This document shows, one piece after another, positions 11,702 to 21,660 of a stretch of DNA of 64,000 bases. Each line of letters begins with the position of its first letter. Position 1 is the first letter of the stretch. The stretch is taken from positions 124,001-188,000 of the forward strand of contig MEHQ01002350.1 in NCBI GenBank assembly GCA_008828725.1, in the 5' to 3' direction. The stretch is from Saccharina japonica (taxonomy: Eukaryota; Sar; Phaeophyceae; Laminariales; Laminariaceae). A program made the position numbers and the translations under genes. The notes beneath the pieces are model-generated. The model was given only the letters and a program-made list of their open reading frames with translations, ran no database searches and was not told where the DNA came from.

Positions 11702-12030
11702 GTCCATCCCATTTATTATCTTCGCCCTTCCTTTCTCTCTCCTTCCTAGTCGTAACTCAGATCCGGGGTCACAAAGTAGGCTCCTCTCCCTCCTCCCCCA
11801 CTACGGTTCATGCCTTGCATTTTTATCGCGAGAAGACTTCAGCCTTTCCTTCCCTCGTCGACTCGCATCGAATTGTGCCTACCCACGCTACTATTAATTG
11901 GCGCTCTCAGCAGTTGATTCCGTTTTTTTTTTTTTTTGCAAATAAACTCAAAAGTCCAATGAAAAGCGAAATTGAATTTTATTTTTTCCAAACTGAATTC
12001 ATTTTATACTCGTTAATTCGGGCCCTTAGG
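11525..12030. mobile_element. Foldback element nested in a MITE copy
   Basis: Arms TTAACGAAGCAG...AAATCCGCTTTTCATTGG and its inverted partner CCAATGAAAAGCG...CTCGTTAATTCGGGCC bracket the insert. Duplicated TTAGGGCC / TTAGGCC words at the borders fit a 7-8 bp target duplication in the host MITE. The interior holds the 11599-11671 hairpin, a poly-T tract and, on the minus strand, a body segment (CAGATCCGGGGTCACAAAGT region) shared with 29290-29480 and 63480-63750. Confidence 0.7.
11599..11671. repeat. Perfect 22-bp inverted repeat followed by poly-T
   Basis: GGTCAACACACGCACCAGCA (plus CC) at 11599-11620 is exactly reverse-complemented at 11650-11671 with a 29-base loop. A run of about 29 T residues follows at 11673-11701. 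No coding role; a stable hairpin is predicted if transcribed. Confidence 0.9.
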
Positions 12031-12182
12031 CCGTGGGATTAATCATCGGGTAGCTCTTGTATTTCCCTCCAAAATCAGTTGTTGGGTGAGGTAAGGAGCT
12101 CCTCAAGTCAACGCCGTTAGAAAAATCAGGGAGCACCTTTACCGCAGCATGCTTCTTATGTGGAGTTCACTGGTGTTGTATC

Positions 12183-12264
<82 letters not shown>

Positions 12265-12290
12265 ATGCTGCTGCTGCTGCTGCTGTTTTT
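12183..12290 (+). repeat. (CTG)n microsatellite
   Basis: About 35 nearly uninterrupted CTG units with one TTG and one ATG variant. It yields poly-Leu or poly-Gln ORFs on the two strands; there is no evidence that either is translated. Confidence 0.97.
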
Positions 12291-13808
12291 TGCCGCCGCT
12301 GCTGCTGCTATACTGCGCTGGTACTTGATACATCAGAGAGCGTGGGTTGGAATCACCCAGCTTGTGTAGGATGACACGCCAACATTCATGCATCAAACAT
12401 ACATGGTATATACTTCGCACACGCACGGATACACACAGAGAAAGCACAGTTGGTGGTTGTCACACATAGTCCTTGAACTACGGCTGCTGTTGAATCATGT
12501 ATGGCTGCTATTATTCGACGTTACGCCAAAACCTTATTAATTCGGTGCGATACACTGCTGTACAGGAGTACACAGCAGCAGCAGATAGCATACGTACAAG
12601 ACACCTAAACGAGCAAGAATATAGAAGACTGGCAGAGATTTGCGTGGAAATATTAATTCCGGGAGTGTTCTCCTGAAGATATACGAGCGTCGTGTTGAAA
12701 GTCAGCGGTATAGAACTTGCACGTACGTGCAAGGCTATTCAGATTTGCACGCAAATTCAATACTGGTTGGATTTCCCTCAGCTAGCCGTGGGCTGTGGAT
12801 CCTGCACATGCACAAACAGCACCGTAGCCGTCACAAAGTAAATATCTTGAACAGCGGCTGCCACGTATTGTACGGCATCTCCTGTACGATTGTGATGTTG
12901 GTTAATACCCGTGTGGGGCCGTTACTGCTTTGTAATATGTAGTATATAGAGTAGGCATATGAAATAGATCCGCAATGTACAGCAGTAGTAGTAGGGAAGT
13001 ATTCGTAGATCGACCTTAAGTGCAAGTACGTATGATATACGTAATTCGATTTGCCTATGTAGAGGCCCAAATGCCGGAACTAAAATTCACATTTGCTTGT
13101 GTCAAGCTTGGTATATGCAACTGCTGCTGCTGCTGCTGCTGCTGCCGCTGCTGCTGCTGCTGCCGCGTTCCAGCCGCTGTTCCTGAACAATGCTTGGAAT
13201 ATTGAAATCTCCCTGCCGTACGTAGTACGTAGTGCACGTACGGCTAGATGATGCCGCAGTGTACTTCAGGAAGAACCATCCTCGCCTCTGCTGCCACTGC
13301 TGCTGCTGCTTGTGCTCTTGCTGCTGTGCCATCACTGTCTTGCTGCTACTGCTGCTGTGGCACCTTGACGTGTCTGTGCGTTTGTTTGTTTGACGCGTAC
13401 AACATACCAGGTACGCGTGCTCGATCCTAAACGGACATATCATATTTGTACGAGAAGCACACACTCGTACCGGTGAATGCAAGGAACGCTGGAGTGCACA
13501 TATGCAAATATTACAAGCATGTTGCAAAACTACGAACGGCACCGAGCTATGATACGTATAGCATCCGAGATAGATGTTGCATATATGTACGGCTTTCCTG
13601 CTGTCGACGGCGCTGGTGTTGTTGCTGCCACATTTGTGATGTTGCTGCCCCAGCGGTTGCTGATGCCGGTCGATAAGCGTTTTAGTCGCTGAGTGCTTGA
13701 CTATACTTCGTACTTCTACTGGTGTATACAGAAGAGGCGTGCGTACCACAAATGCATGCACCTGTCCACAATCCAAAGCTACGTAGCGGTACTGCTGCTT
13801 CTGCTGCT
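12291..13808. other. Intergenic with further CTG/CAG tracts
   Basis: Shorter CTG runs occur at about 13121-13162 and 13297-13365. TACTGCTGTAC-like words and GTACGTAC runs are scattered. No supported gene; long minus-strand frames here are translations of the CAG tracts. Confidence 0.5.
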
Positions 13809-14216
13809 CCTGTTGGTAGGGCTGTGAGTCGGCACGACTTAAGTCGCCGACTAGTTATTAGTCGGACTAATAGTCAGTCATGAAACGGAGGTGCCGACTT
13901 TCCGACTTATTTGGTTTCCTTAACTGTGGGAAGGCCTTTTTAATGCGGGGTACAGCTTTTAACATGAATTGCTGCGGGCTGCGGATACCCTCACATGCCC
14001 TGTGACACTGCAGCGCACAGCGGGAGATCCACACACACACGCACACATGGCGGAACAGCCCATCTCTCTCGACGGTGCCGACGGTGTCAGCCCTGGCGCA
14101 CCCAATGCCAACGCTGAGGGCGGAGATCCCGTCGGCGAAGTTGTGGCCATTATCGGCCCGCGGACCACCTTGGCGTGTGCACGCGACCCCGAAACGGTGC
14201 TCTCCCGTGTGAAGCA

Positions 14217-14531
14217 GTAGCCTTTACCGCACTACTGAATTATTATCTAGGATAAAGTATGGAAATCGGGGAATATTATTTTATATACCTTTTAGTGTGG
14301 TCGACCAATTTTTCAAACAAACAAAAAAACCCTAATTTTTTCGAGACGAAGCTCGTAAGGGTCGGGGTTGGGGTTAGGGTTAGGGTTAGTGTCTAAAGTA
14401 GTGTTTTCGGCCGGCGTTTTTCGAAATATTCGGTCTCATAACACTGGAACCACACGCAGGCTACAGCCAAGTCCCCGATTTCTATACTTCATCCTACATA
14501 ATAATTCAAAATTGCGGTAAAGGCGGCTCGC
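14217..14531. mobile_element. 315-bp MITE inserted in an ORF
   Basis: The arms (about 52 bases, 14220-14271 and 14476-14527) are inverted repeats starting from CCTTTACCGCA and including AAGTATGGAAATCGGGG. The 8-bp direct repeat GTGAAGCA flanks the insertion (14209-14216 and 14532-14539). The interior contains a telomere-like GGGTTAGGGTTAGGGTTA run. Non-autonomous; superfamily unassigned. Confidence 0.85.
14362..14390 (+). repeat. Short interstitial telomere-like repeat
   Basis: GGGGTTAGGGTTAGGGTTAG preceded by two degenerate units, located in the interior of the 14217-14531 MITE. The (TTAGGG)n unit matches the telomere type of many eukaryotes. Confidence 0.8.
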
Positions 14532-15833
14532 GTGAAGCATGAGCAGAGGCGCAGCAAGCCGCTCAGATCCAACAACCCGCTGTGGAAACTTTTAGGACTT
14601 GCCGCCGTCATCGACGCGCGTGTTTCGCGCAAGGTTGGGAGAGACGTTAATAAACGAATAACATCACGGAGGGATCCAAGACCTTTTCTTCAGGGGATAA
14701 CTTTTGCACCGCTATCTTGGTGATGAGTTCGCTTTTTCGCTCGTATCCCCGCCAGGTAGTATTGCGACTCAAACAATTGCTGTCACGTTCCTCTAGTCAT
14801 GGGTAGATCTACCTAGTAAATGCGTTGTACTTGTCGTTTTTCGTGATTTTTTTGTGTAAACTGAAGCTCTTTTTGTGTTTTTCGTTCAAACTTATGTTGA
14901 TCTAGGTCATATTGTTTGCGCTTTTCTTGCGTAAAGTGAAGCCAAATAGCGTATTTTTGGCATCAGGCGGCGCCTTCAGCGGGATCCTCCGGAGGCGCCT
15001 CCGGCGGGCCCTCCGGGGGCGCCTCCAGCGGGGCCCCCTCGGCCGGGGGGGGCTTTTTTGCCTCGCTTCGCTCGCCTGACTTTCGTCGGCAAGTCGGATG
15101 GCTTCGCCAGCCGACTTACCGACTAAAGTCAGCTAGTCGGCTTCGCCGAATAGCGACTAGTTATTAGTCGTGAAATGAAACCGACTCACAGCCCTACCTG
15201 TTGGTCTCCTTCGACTGACTGTTCTGCTTCTGTGTGGTGACACGTCGTTTTGTTTATTATTTTAAAACCACCTCGGTGTGAAATCGAAAGCATTTGTAAG
15301 CTGCTTGTGCTACTTCGATCGCGCGTGCATTCTGGGTTATGTTTTTCGACGTAGTTTGCGTCCGTGTTCTTATATTCACGGAACATCGCAGATGTGAACA
15401 TATTGTAAAATATATTTTCCTTCGAACTCAAATTGGCCTCGAATCGCCGATCAAAACCGGTACCTAGTCGGCACCGGTTTACGTACGTGGAAACTGCGTC
15501 GCCGACCGAGGGCTCTCAACGCCCACGGCATCAACAGCAAACCCACATCGATTTTGGGCTCCATTATGATAGGAGATTGGGTTGACTCGCCGAACCACAG
15601 TCCTGAATCCACTCAACCGACGGGACGGCTGGCATGGTATGCTCTCCAACCGATATGATACCTTTCACCTCGCCGCGTACCCAGTGCGCAACCAACGGAA
15701 GCCTCTACCACAAGGGGCCGTTTGCCGTTGTTCACTTGAGCGGAATATTTGGGAAAATAGTGTATGTGAATCGACAACGCGCTGCTTCGTTTCACCCGGT
15801 CGTAGGCGCGGGTTTGCACTCGACTCAAACGTG

Positions 15834-16417
15834 GATGCGTGCTACGATAGAGATAGCGCGTTTTGGCTGAAAATATTTCTGAATTACGTGGCTCCTTAAT
15901 CCATATTCGTCAGAATTTCATTTTTGTGTTGCAATCTTTTTTATTGCATACTTAGAGCCATTCTTATCGAGCAGCTTTTTTCCATAATTTCCTATATGTT
16001 TTTCCAAAAAAAAAAGGAAATCTTGGAAATTATGGAAATATTGGAAATTCTTCACAGGGCAAAATGTTTGGAAGGCTTCACGTTCCAATAAATGGAAAAG
16101 AAAAATGGAAAAAATGGAAATCTAAAAGATTGCGCAAAAAAAAACATGGAAATTTTGGAAATTTATGGCTCCGATAAGAACGACCCCAAACAAAAATGGA
16201 AAAAATGGAAATCTAAAAAATTGCGCGAAAAAAAAAACATGGAAAATTTGGAAATTTATGGCTCCGATAAGGACGACCCTTATGCCATGCGATTCCTCAT
16301 CGGGCAGCACTTTTAGTTCCCTCCAAAATCGGCTCCTGGGTGGGGTTTAGAGCTCCTCGAGTACCCACCCTCAGAAAATGTCCTGTGTGCAGGTGCACCT
16401 CTACCGTAGCTTGCATC
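15834..16417. mobile_element. CTACGRTAGAGG-family element with internal repeat
   Basis: It starts GATGCGTGCTACGATAGAGA and ends GCACCTCTACCGTAGCTTGC. It has the family words TTTTGGCTGAAAA and CATCGGGCAGCAC plus CCTCCAAAATCGGC near the end. Inside, 16092-16265 carries a roughly 75-bp direct duplication (ATTTATGGCTCCGATAAG twice) rich in GGAAAAAATGGAAAT words. No coding capacity is inferred. Confidence 0.75.
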
Positions 16418-17058
16418 TGTGTGCCGCGAATCTATGAAGTGCAAATAGGACCATACCCACATGTGGCAAACTGAGGTGATTTGAAATATTACCACACTTT
16501 TTTCGGATTCCAACCATTTTCGGAGACACACCACGGCCAGATTTTTGTAGCACGTTGCCTCTATTGGGCTCTGTTGGGTTCTCTTTCGTTTGGTTGGCGT
16601 GCGGTAGCATAAGTTGGTTGGGTTTGATTGGGTCCACTAGCGACACGGCAACCGACTGCCTCTGCTTGGTTGGGGGTTGGTGTTGGGCTGGAAGGCGGGG
16701 GGCGGCAGCACGGGTTCGGTCGAGTTCGGTCGTCAACGCGGCCACCAACGTAGCAATACAGCGCCGCCCTTTGCAAAGCACACACACCAACGCATTACAT
16801 AGTTCAGTTCAGTACAGCAAATAATTTCTCCCGGTGTTTACAACGCACGCAGACCCAAACACGATAGAGCTGGGTGGATAGGTTGGCTAGATGTTTCGGG
16901 GTTTGCTTGTGTGCTACTGCTGCTGCAGAGCTGCTGTGCGCTGCTGTATGGCTATAACTGTTTTATGGAGCTAGCTACTGCCTGTCTGTTGTGTGCGCCG
17001 GAATAGGGCTGGGTTGGTGGGGCTGAGTGGGCGGGTGGGTGCGGTTTGCTTATGTCTC

Positions 17059-17093
<35 letters not shown>

Positions 17094-18720
17094 GCTAGTG
17101 TCAACTATTAATAGCTGCGCTTGCTGTGTGTGCCATGCCGCCTCTCTGAGAAGTTTCTACGTGATATTCAGGCATCTCTGGTTAAGGGGTGCCGGGGCTC
17201 ACACCACATTGCATAGATCCCTCTCCTCTTTTGAAAACAAACGCGTGGCATGGGCACGCTTTTCATAGGGGGGCCTGGGAAAAAAAGACAGTATAAAAAT
17301 GTTTTCTCAAGCCTTGCGCAGACCTTTTCGATACGGGTCGCTGAACGTTTTCGAGTTTCACGTATTTTTTTATCCGGTGTTGTGCGTTCTGCAGCGACGC
17401 TTCCACGAGCGCTACAGGTTGAACCTCTCTGTGAAAAAAAGCTTTCTCCAACGATTTTGTCCAAGGCTATCGAAGGTGGTACGAATCTACTCTATGCGTT
17501 TGGAGTATGTGGGATATTAACCAAAGGCCCCAAGACACACGCAGCCAAAAGATACGAGCCACTCTGATCGAATGTGAAACGGATATTTCCGCCCCGCCTT
17601 TCCTTCAGGCCCTGCCCCGTTTATTCGCCTTTCGACGTTCGATTTGAGCTCGGGCGCTCTCGTTGCCACAATATCAGCAAGCTGCAGCACCAGCAACAAC
17701 AGCTAGTCGTTGCACCAGCAACAACAGCTAGTCGCTGTACTCGTATAAGTAATTTCCTAGTTGGTATATGTATGCTTGCTGTCGAGGTGGGTCTGCCTCT
17801 TGTTGGCTTTGTTTTTGTTTCTTATCTAGCTCGCAGCCGCCCGTCAAAGGTTGGCATCGAAGTTTCTACCTCTACTGTGATTTATGTTCCCGGTCTCGGA
17901 GTTGTCCGGTGCCATCTCAAATCGAGCTTTCTATGAGGGCATGGCATCGTACAATTCGTATACTGCTGCACGCACGGCGTCACGGTGCCATCTCAAATCG
18001 AGCTTTCTGTGAAGGCACGGCATCGTACAACTCGTATACTGCTGCGCGCGCGGCGTCTGCTGCTTGTTGCAGCAACTGTAGTACTTGACGTACATTTTAA
18101 ACATGGTCCAGTCAGGTATATAGTACAATTCCTATCTCGCTTTTGGTTGGTTTGGTGATCGTGCTTGTCCGCGTCCCGATTTTGTCACAACCCACTACTG
18201 CGAAATAGCCCAACATGGGGCGCTTGGACCAATTTTCCGTCCAGGCTTCCTTCGTGTTGTGTGGAAACCCTGTCCAAAATAAATAGTATCGTGTTTACAG
18301 TGGTTTGCAGGCACTGATATTAACTGGGTGAGCTGGATCAGTGGGTGCATGGATTGATGGGTGGGCTGATTGGTGTGAGCGTGTGGGTGGGTGGTTGGGT
18401 GGGTAGGTTGTTGTGCTTGTTTGCTATCTGCTTGCTGTGCTGTGTACCCGCGCGGCAACGAACTCACTAGAAACATTTGGTGAGTTAGGTTCGGTCTTGG
18501 CATTGGGGTTCCGGGCAAACCTCTGATTACGCGCTACTGGTAGCCAGAAGCACACTGTCATAACCATTAATAATGACTCGAGCGTGCACGCTCGGAAATA
18601 ACAAATATAAGTTCGGAGAGGTTCGAACTTCCAACCCAAACTTGGTGGCTATTTAGCAGTACCCACCGCTCTATAGAGTCAGCGCTGACTAGACTGAACT
18701 CGCCACTGTTTTGGTCGGCG
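16418..18720. other. Intergenic with microsatellites, a small tandem repeat and a SINE-like end
   Basis: (CTG)n occurs at about 17061-17092. A 76-bp tandem duplication (GGTGCCATCTCAAATCGAGC twice) spans 17909-18060. A small CACCAGCAACAACAGCTAGTC duplication lies at 17693-17735. G/T-rich GTGGGTGGG runs occur at 18350-18410. At about 18610-18715 (minus strand) GGAAGTTCGAACCTC resembles a tRNA B-box. No supported gene. Confidence 0.5.
18610..18715 (-). repeat. tRNA-like (SINE) fragment
   Basis: On the minus strand a GAAGTTCGAACC B-box-like word follows, about 60 bases earlier, a TAGAGCGGTGGGTA segment resembling a tRNA D-arm/A-box. It does not fold into a complete tRNA by eye, so a tRNA-derived SINE head is more likely than a functional tRNA. 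Confidence 0.35.
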
Positions 18721-19086
18721 CGCCCGGGTCCCGAAATGATTGATAGCATGTTCTCCCCTCACCCCGCTGAAGACATTATCCTTCCGTCTATCTCTTCACG
18801 CTCCCCTATGCACTATGGTTGTTTCCTGTTGGGCAGGAGCATTGTGTTTGGTATTATTTTTAACTCCCCTTCCTCCATCCCTCCCGCTGTTGTCCTTTGT
18901 GCGGCGGTACCCTGCCCGTTACAGAGACGGGAGCCCACGTTGGACGTCGAGCTCACCATCCAGGATTCCATCCCTACCGCCCATCTACGGAGGAGCTCAC
19001 GGACTAGGCGGCACTGAGACGAGGGGGGTGACACAGAAGAGAATTCTGGAAGAAAAAAGGGTCTAGGTTCTAGCTCCTTCTCCAGA

Positions 19087-20448
19087 ATGGCGGCCCCACC
19101 AGGGAGCGCAAAGAGCCCTGCCAACAAGGTCGACCGACTCTCGAACCCGAGCCCGAGCAAGAAGAGTCTCAAATCTCCTGGCAAAAAGCACAAACGTCCC
19201 AAGGTGCTAAACGGGTCTACTCCTAGTAATCGCAACAGCAGCAGCAGTGGGGGGGGCGATGATTTGCGCCCCGAGAGTCACGACGACGCGATGGATGTGG
19301 ACAAGGACCAGAGCGGGGTCACGGCAGCGACGGCGGTGGCGGCGGTGATCGAGGAGGAGAAACCCAAGCTGCGCAAGGTTTTGGGGGAGTTGAGGGCCCG
19401 CACCAAGGGTTTGGAGGAGAAGGTTGCAACACTTGCTGCACGAGCCGCCGGAGAGGTCGCGGAGGACCCAGGTCCGAGGGATGAGGGCGCCTCGTTTTTA
19501 GCGGCGAAGCAGACCTTGCTCCTCAGTTACTGCCGGGAGGTTTGTTCGTACGCGAACGCTAAGGCGACGGGACAGGCCATCCGTGGGGCTGGGGTAGCTG
19601 GGAGGATGGTAGAGCTGCGGACGGTGATGGAGAAGCTTCGTCCGATGGACCGGAAGCTCAAGTACCAAACGGACAAGCTGCTGCGGCTCGCCTCGGCTGG
19701 CCCGAAGAGTGTGGCGTTCACTGAGGGAGGGGATGACGAAGATGATCCCCTGAGTTTCAGGCCTCGCCCGGAGGTGATGGCTCTTCGGGGGGAAGAACCC
19801 GACGGGACAGGCGAGCACTCTAGATACGGGGACGCAGGAGGGAACGGCTCGGCAGTAGCTCAGACGAGGGAGGGGTCCGAGTCGGGCCTCTACCGGGCGC
19901 CAAGGCTGTCCTCCGTGCCTTATGACGAGGATGGCAATGCTGTATCCGGCGGCGGGGCGGCTGCGAGAAACGGTAGACGGCTGGAAAAGCGGCTGGACAA
20001 GTTGCGCCGCGGGGAGGTGATGGAGACCCTTCGAGAGGAGTTCGGCGAACAGCCCGAGACCGTCAAGGCTCCTGGAAACGCGGGGGCGTCCGGCGTTTCG
20101 GAGGCTAAGATGAAACGCCTTCTGGATGAGGACAAGGAAAAGCTGGACTTCGAGGAGGACCACATGGTTCGCTTGACGGTTACGCGAAAGGCTAAGAAGG
20201 CGAGGGCGCAGATGGAGAAAGACGCGGGTAGGCTGGAGACCATCGCGGATGTGGGGAGCGCCGCTGACTTCGTGAGGGCCGCCAAGGACGCCGATGGGTT
20301 TGGAGTGGAGATGGAAGGCGGTGAAGATGATGTGTTCGACGGAGGAAGGGGACGCAAAGGCGGGGGGAAGGGGAGGGGTGCCTTGGGGCGCGCCATGGGT
20401 GCAGTTGGAGGAAGCATGTCCAGGAAGAGAGGGAGGGGGCGCAAATAA
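19087..20448 (+). CDS. Neuroguidin / Lcp5-like U3 snoRNP protein (Sas10/Utp3/C1D family)
   Basis: The 453-residue product belongs to the neuroguidin/Lcp5 group of the Sas10/Utp3/C1D family: nucleolar proteins of the small-subunit processome, associated with U3 snoRNP and needed for 18S rRNA maturation. Residues 90-205 form the helical Sas10/C1D region. The family signature is clear at 145-201: LLLSYCREVCSYANAKATGQ, then MVELRTVMEKLRPMDRKLKY and QTDKLLRLA. DPLSFRPRPEVM (220-231) and YRAPRLSSVPYDED (269-282) match conserved neuroguidin blocks, and residues 330-395 form the charged C-terminal helix region. A basic Ser/Pro-rich N-terminal extension of about 85 residues and a GGRGRKGGGKGRG-rich, RK-rich tail (probable nucleolar targeting) make it longer than human neuroguidin or yeast Lcp5. 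The start is supported by an in-frame TGA at 19015-19017 with no ATG between. It is intronless, unlike the other genes here, and is followed by tandem stops. Confidence 0.95.
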   Translation: MAAPPGSAKSPANKVDRLSNPSPSKKSLKSPGKKHKRPKVLNGSTPSNRNSSSSGGGDDLRPESHDDAMDVDKDQSGVTAATAVAAVIEEEKPKLRKVLGELRARTKGLEEKVATLAARAAGEVAEDPGPRDEGASFLAAKQTLLLSYCREVCSYANAKATGQAIRGAGVAGRMVELRTVMEKLRPMDRKLKYQTDKLLRLASAGPKSVAFTEGGDDEDDPLSFRPRPEVMALRGEEPDGTGEHSRYGDAGGNGSAVAQTREGSESGLYRAPRLSSVPYDEDGNAVSGGGAAARNGRRLEKRLDKLRRGEVMETLREEFGEQPETVKAPGNAGASGVSEAKMKRLLDEDKEKLDFEEDHMVRLTVTRKAKKARAQMEKDAGRLETIADVGSAADFVRAAKDADGFGVEMEGGEDDVFDGGRGRKGGGKGRGALGRAMGAVGGSMSRKRGRGRK

Positions 20449-21660
20449 TAAGACAGGAATACCCATCGACGATGATGACCTAGTGTCCTTCACTGGTCTC
20501 TGTTTTGCGCTGTTGGCATTTTGTTTTTTTTTCGGAGTAATATTTTATAAAGGTACGACAAAATGACGTCAGCTGCAATATGGAGAAAATTCGAAACCGA
20601 TATTGGCAAGCTGCGTCTGATGTTTCGATCGCGTGTGCTAATGTTCCACCCCTCGGGAATTGCACACGCATTTCGGGGACTATATTCTCCAACTAATGCT
20701 GGGCCGTGTTCGCAGTAGTAAACGTGTTAAAGCAAGTATGATGTCAACTATCGGGGGTTATCCTATGATCTTGTTTAGAGTGCGCTTTCTGTTGGTTCCC
20801 AGGGCAAGTCGGGGAGGATGCATAGAGGGTTGGACGGAGGGAGGATGTCTGGACCGGGGCCGGGGGGTGGCAACGTCTTGGATATTTTGGGGCCGCAGTA
20901 CAGCGGCCAAAACAATAATAACGAGTTCGGTATATGCAGCCCTCACTTTGTTGGCCAGTGGGTGGTGCTGTATGGTGCTGTATGACACCCAGTGGGGGTC
21001 GGAGGTTCGAATCACGTCAACTTCGCGTGTCTTTTTTTCGGGCGTGGGTATTCTGAATGGTTGTGATCGTGTGCTCCTGGATACCAGAAGAACGTGGCGA
21101 GGGATTCGCCCCTGAAATAAATGCTGAAACCGAATCAAACTCGCAAAACGGTACATTTTGTTGGAAAGGACCGGAACGGGTTTTTCATGGATGGTACTCT
21201 GACGGGACAGAAAGGGTGCATACATGTATACATGGAGTAGAGTACTCTGTACAAATGACAAAGTGTAGAACGGGGCACCTCCTGGCGACAGATCGAATGT
21301 CCGCGGAAGAAACATGCCTGTTGTCTCTGTGTACTCCTAGACCTGAACGTATTGCCATCTTCGTACAACTCGCGTACTCAAAACTGGTTGTCGCTGCTAT
21401 CGTTCGCTGCGTGGCATATCAGCAGAAAAAACACACCCGACTTCCGCAAGTCGCCTGCTCGCCATAATGAGCCATCAAAACAATAAAACACGGCTGCCGA
21501 TGCTGTGGCATACGAGTACGCTCACCCTTCCGCTCCCGCAAATTGCTCTATCGCCGAAGAGCGCCACCAAAAGACAGTGGATAGCACATCACAGAAAATA
21601 ACTCTTCTTCTCTTCGAACTCTTACGGTATGTGCATGTATAATTTCAACCAACTACATGA
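20449..21660. other. Intergenic downstream of the neuroguidin gene
   Basis: The gene's 3' untranslated region presumably starts here. ORFs of up to 185 codons occur on both strands between 20660 and 21470, but none has family or splice support. A SINE-like sequence lies near 20945-21045. Confidence 0.45.
20945..21060 (+). repeat. tRNA-derived SINE-like sequence
   Basis: TTGGCCAGTGGGTGG fits the RNA polymerase III A-box, and GGAGGTTCGAATCACG about 50 bases downstream fits the B-box. The cloverleaf is not complete, and a poly-T stretch follows at about 21032-21038. The spacing fits a SINE head or tRNA pseudogene. Confidence 0.45.

Larger units (their letters stand above)
11399..12154. mobile_element. 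Copy of the CTACGRTAGAGG MITE family, with nested insertion
   Basis: It starts GACGCGTGCTACGAAAGAGG and ends in the inverted type CCTTTACCGCAGCATGC. The family body words are recognisable: CACTTTTTGGCTGAA near the start, then CATCGGGTAGC, TTGGGTGAGGTA and GGAGCTCCTCAAG near the end. A foldback element (11525-12030) interrupts the middle. Related copies appear at many places in this window. Confidence 0.75.
14047..14723 (+). pseudogene. ORF of unknown function split by a 315-bp insertion
   Basis: From ATG at 14047 the frame reads MAEQPISLDGADGVSPG and runs to TAG at 14218-14220, just inside an inserted element. In the same phase the frame resumes after the insert (ARVKHEQRRSKPLRSNN) and ends with TGA at 14721-14723. 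Leaving out the insert and one 8-bp target duplication gives 118 codons including the stop, an exact multiple of three. The product is small, with an acidic first half and a basic second half; I recognise no family. It lies inside the hAT-like element, so it may be captured cargo. Its former coding status is inferred from the preserved frame on both sides. Confidence 0.45.
13817..15196. mobile_element. hAT-like element with 8-bp target duplication
   Basis: The 16-bp ends TAGGGCTGTGAGTCGG and CCGACTCACAGCCCTA are perfect inverted repeats. The direct repeat CCTGTTGG flanks the element exactly (13809-13816 and 15197-15204). TIR sequence and TSD length fit the hAT superfamily. Sub-terminal CCGACTAGTTATTAGTCGG-type palindromes occur at both ends, as is common in hAT elements. 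No hAT transposase motif is seen in the 1380 bp, so it is non-autonomous. It carries a disrupted ORF (14047-14723) and a GC-rich GGCGCCTCC-type minisatellite near 14966-15052. Confidence 0.88.

Noticed and set aside
12139..12447. Poly-Gln ORF on the minus strand
   Set aside because: It derives from the (CTG)n tract only and has no conserved flanking sequence.
19498..20493. 331-codon minus-strand ORF opposite the neuroguidin gene
   Set aside because: It is an antisense shadow in GC-rich coding sequence. The plus strand carries the family signature.
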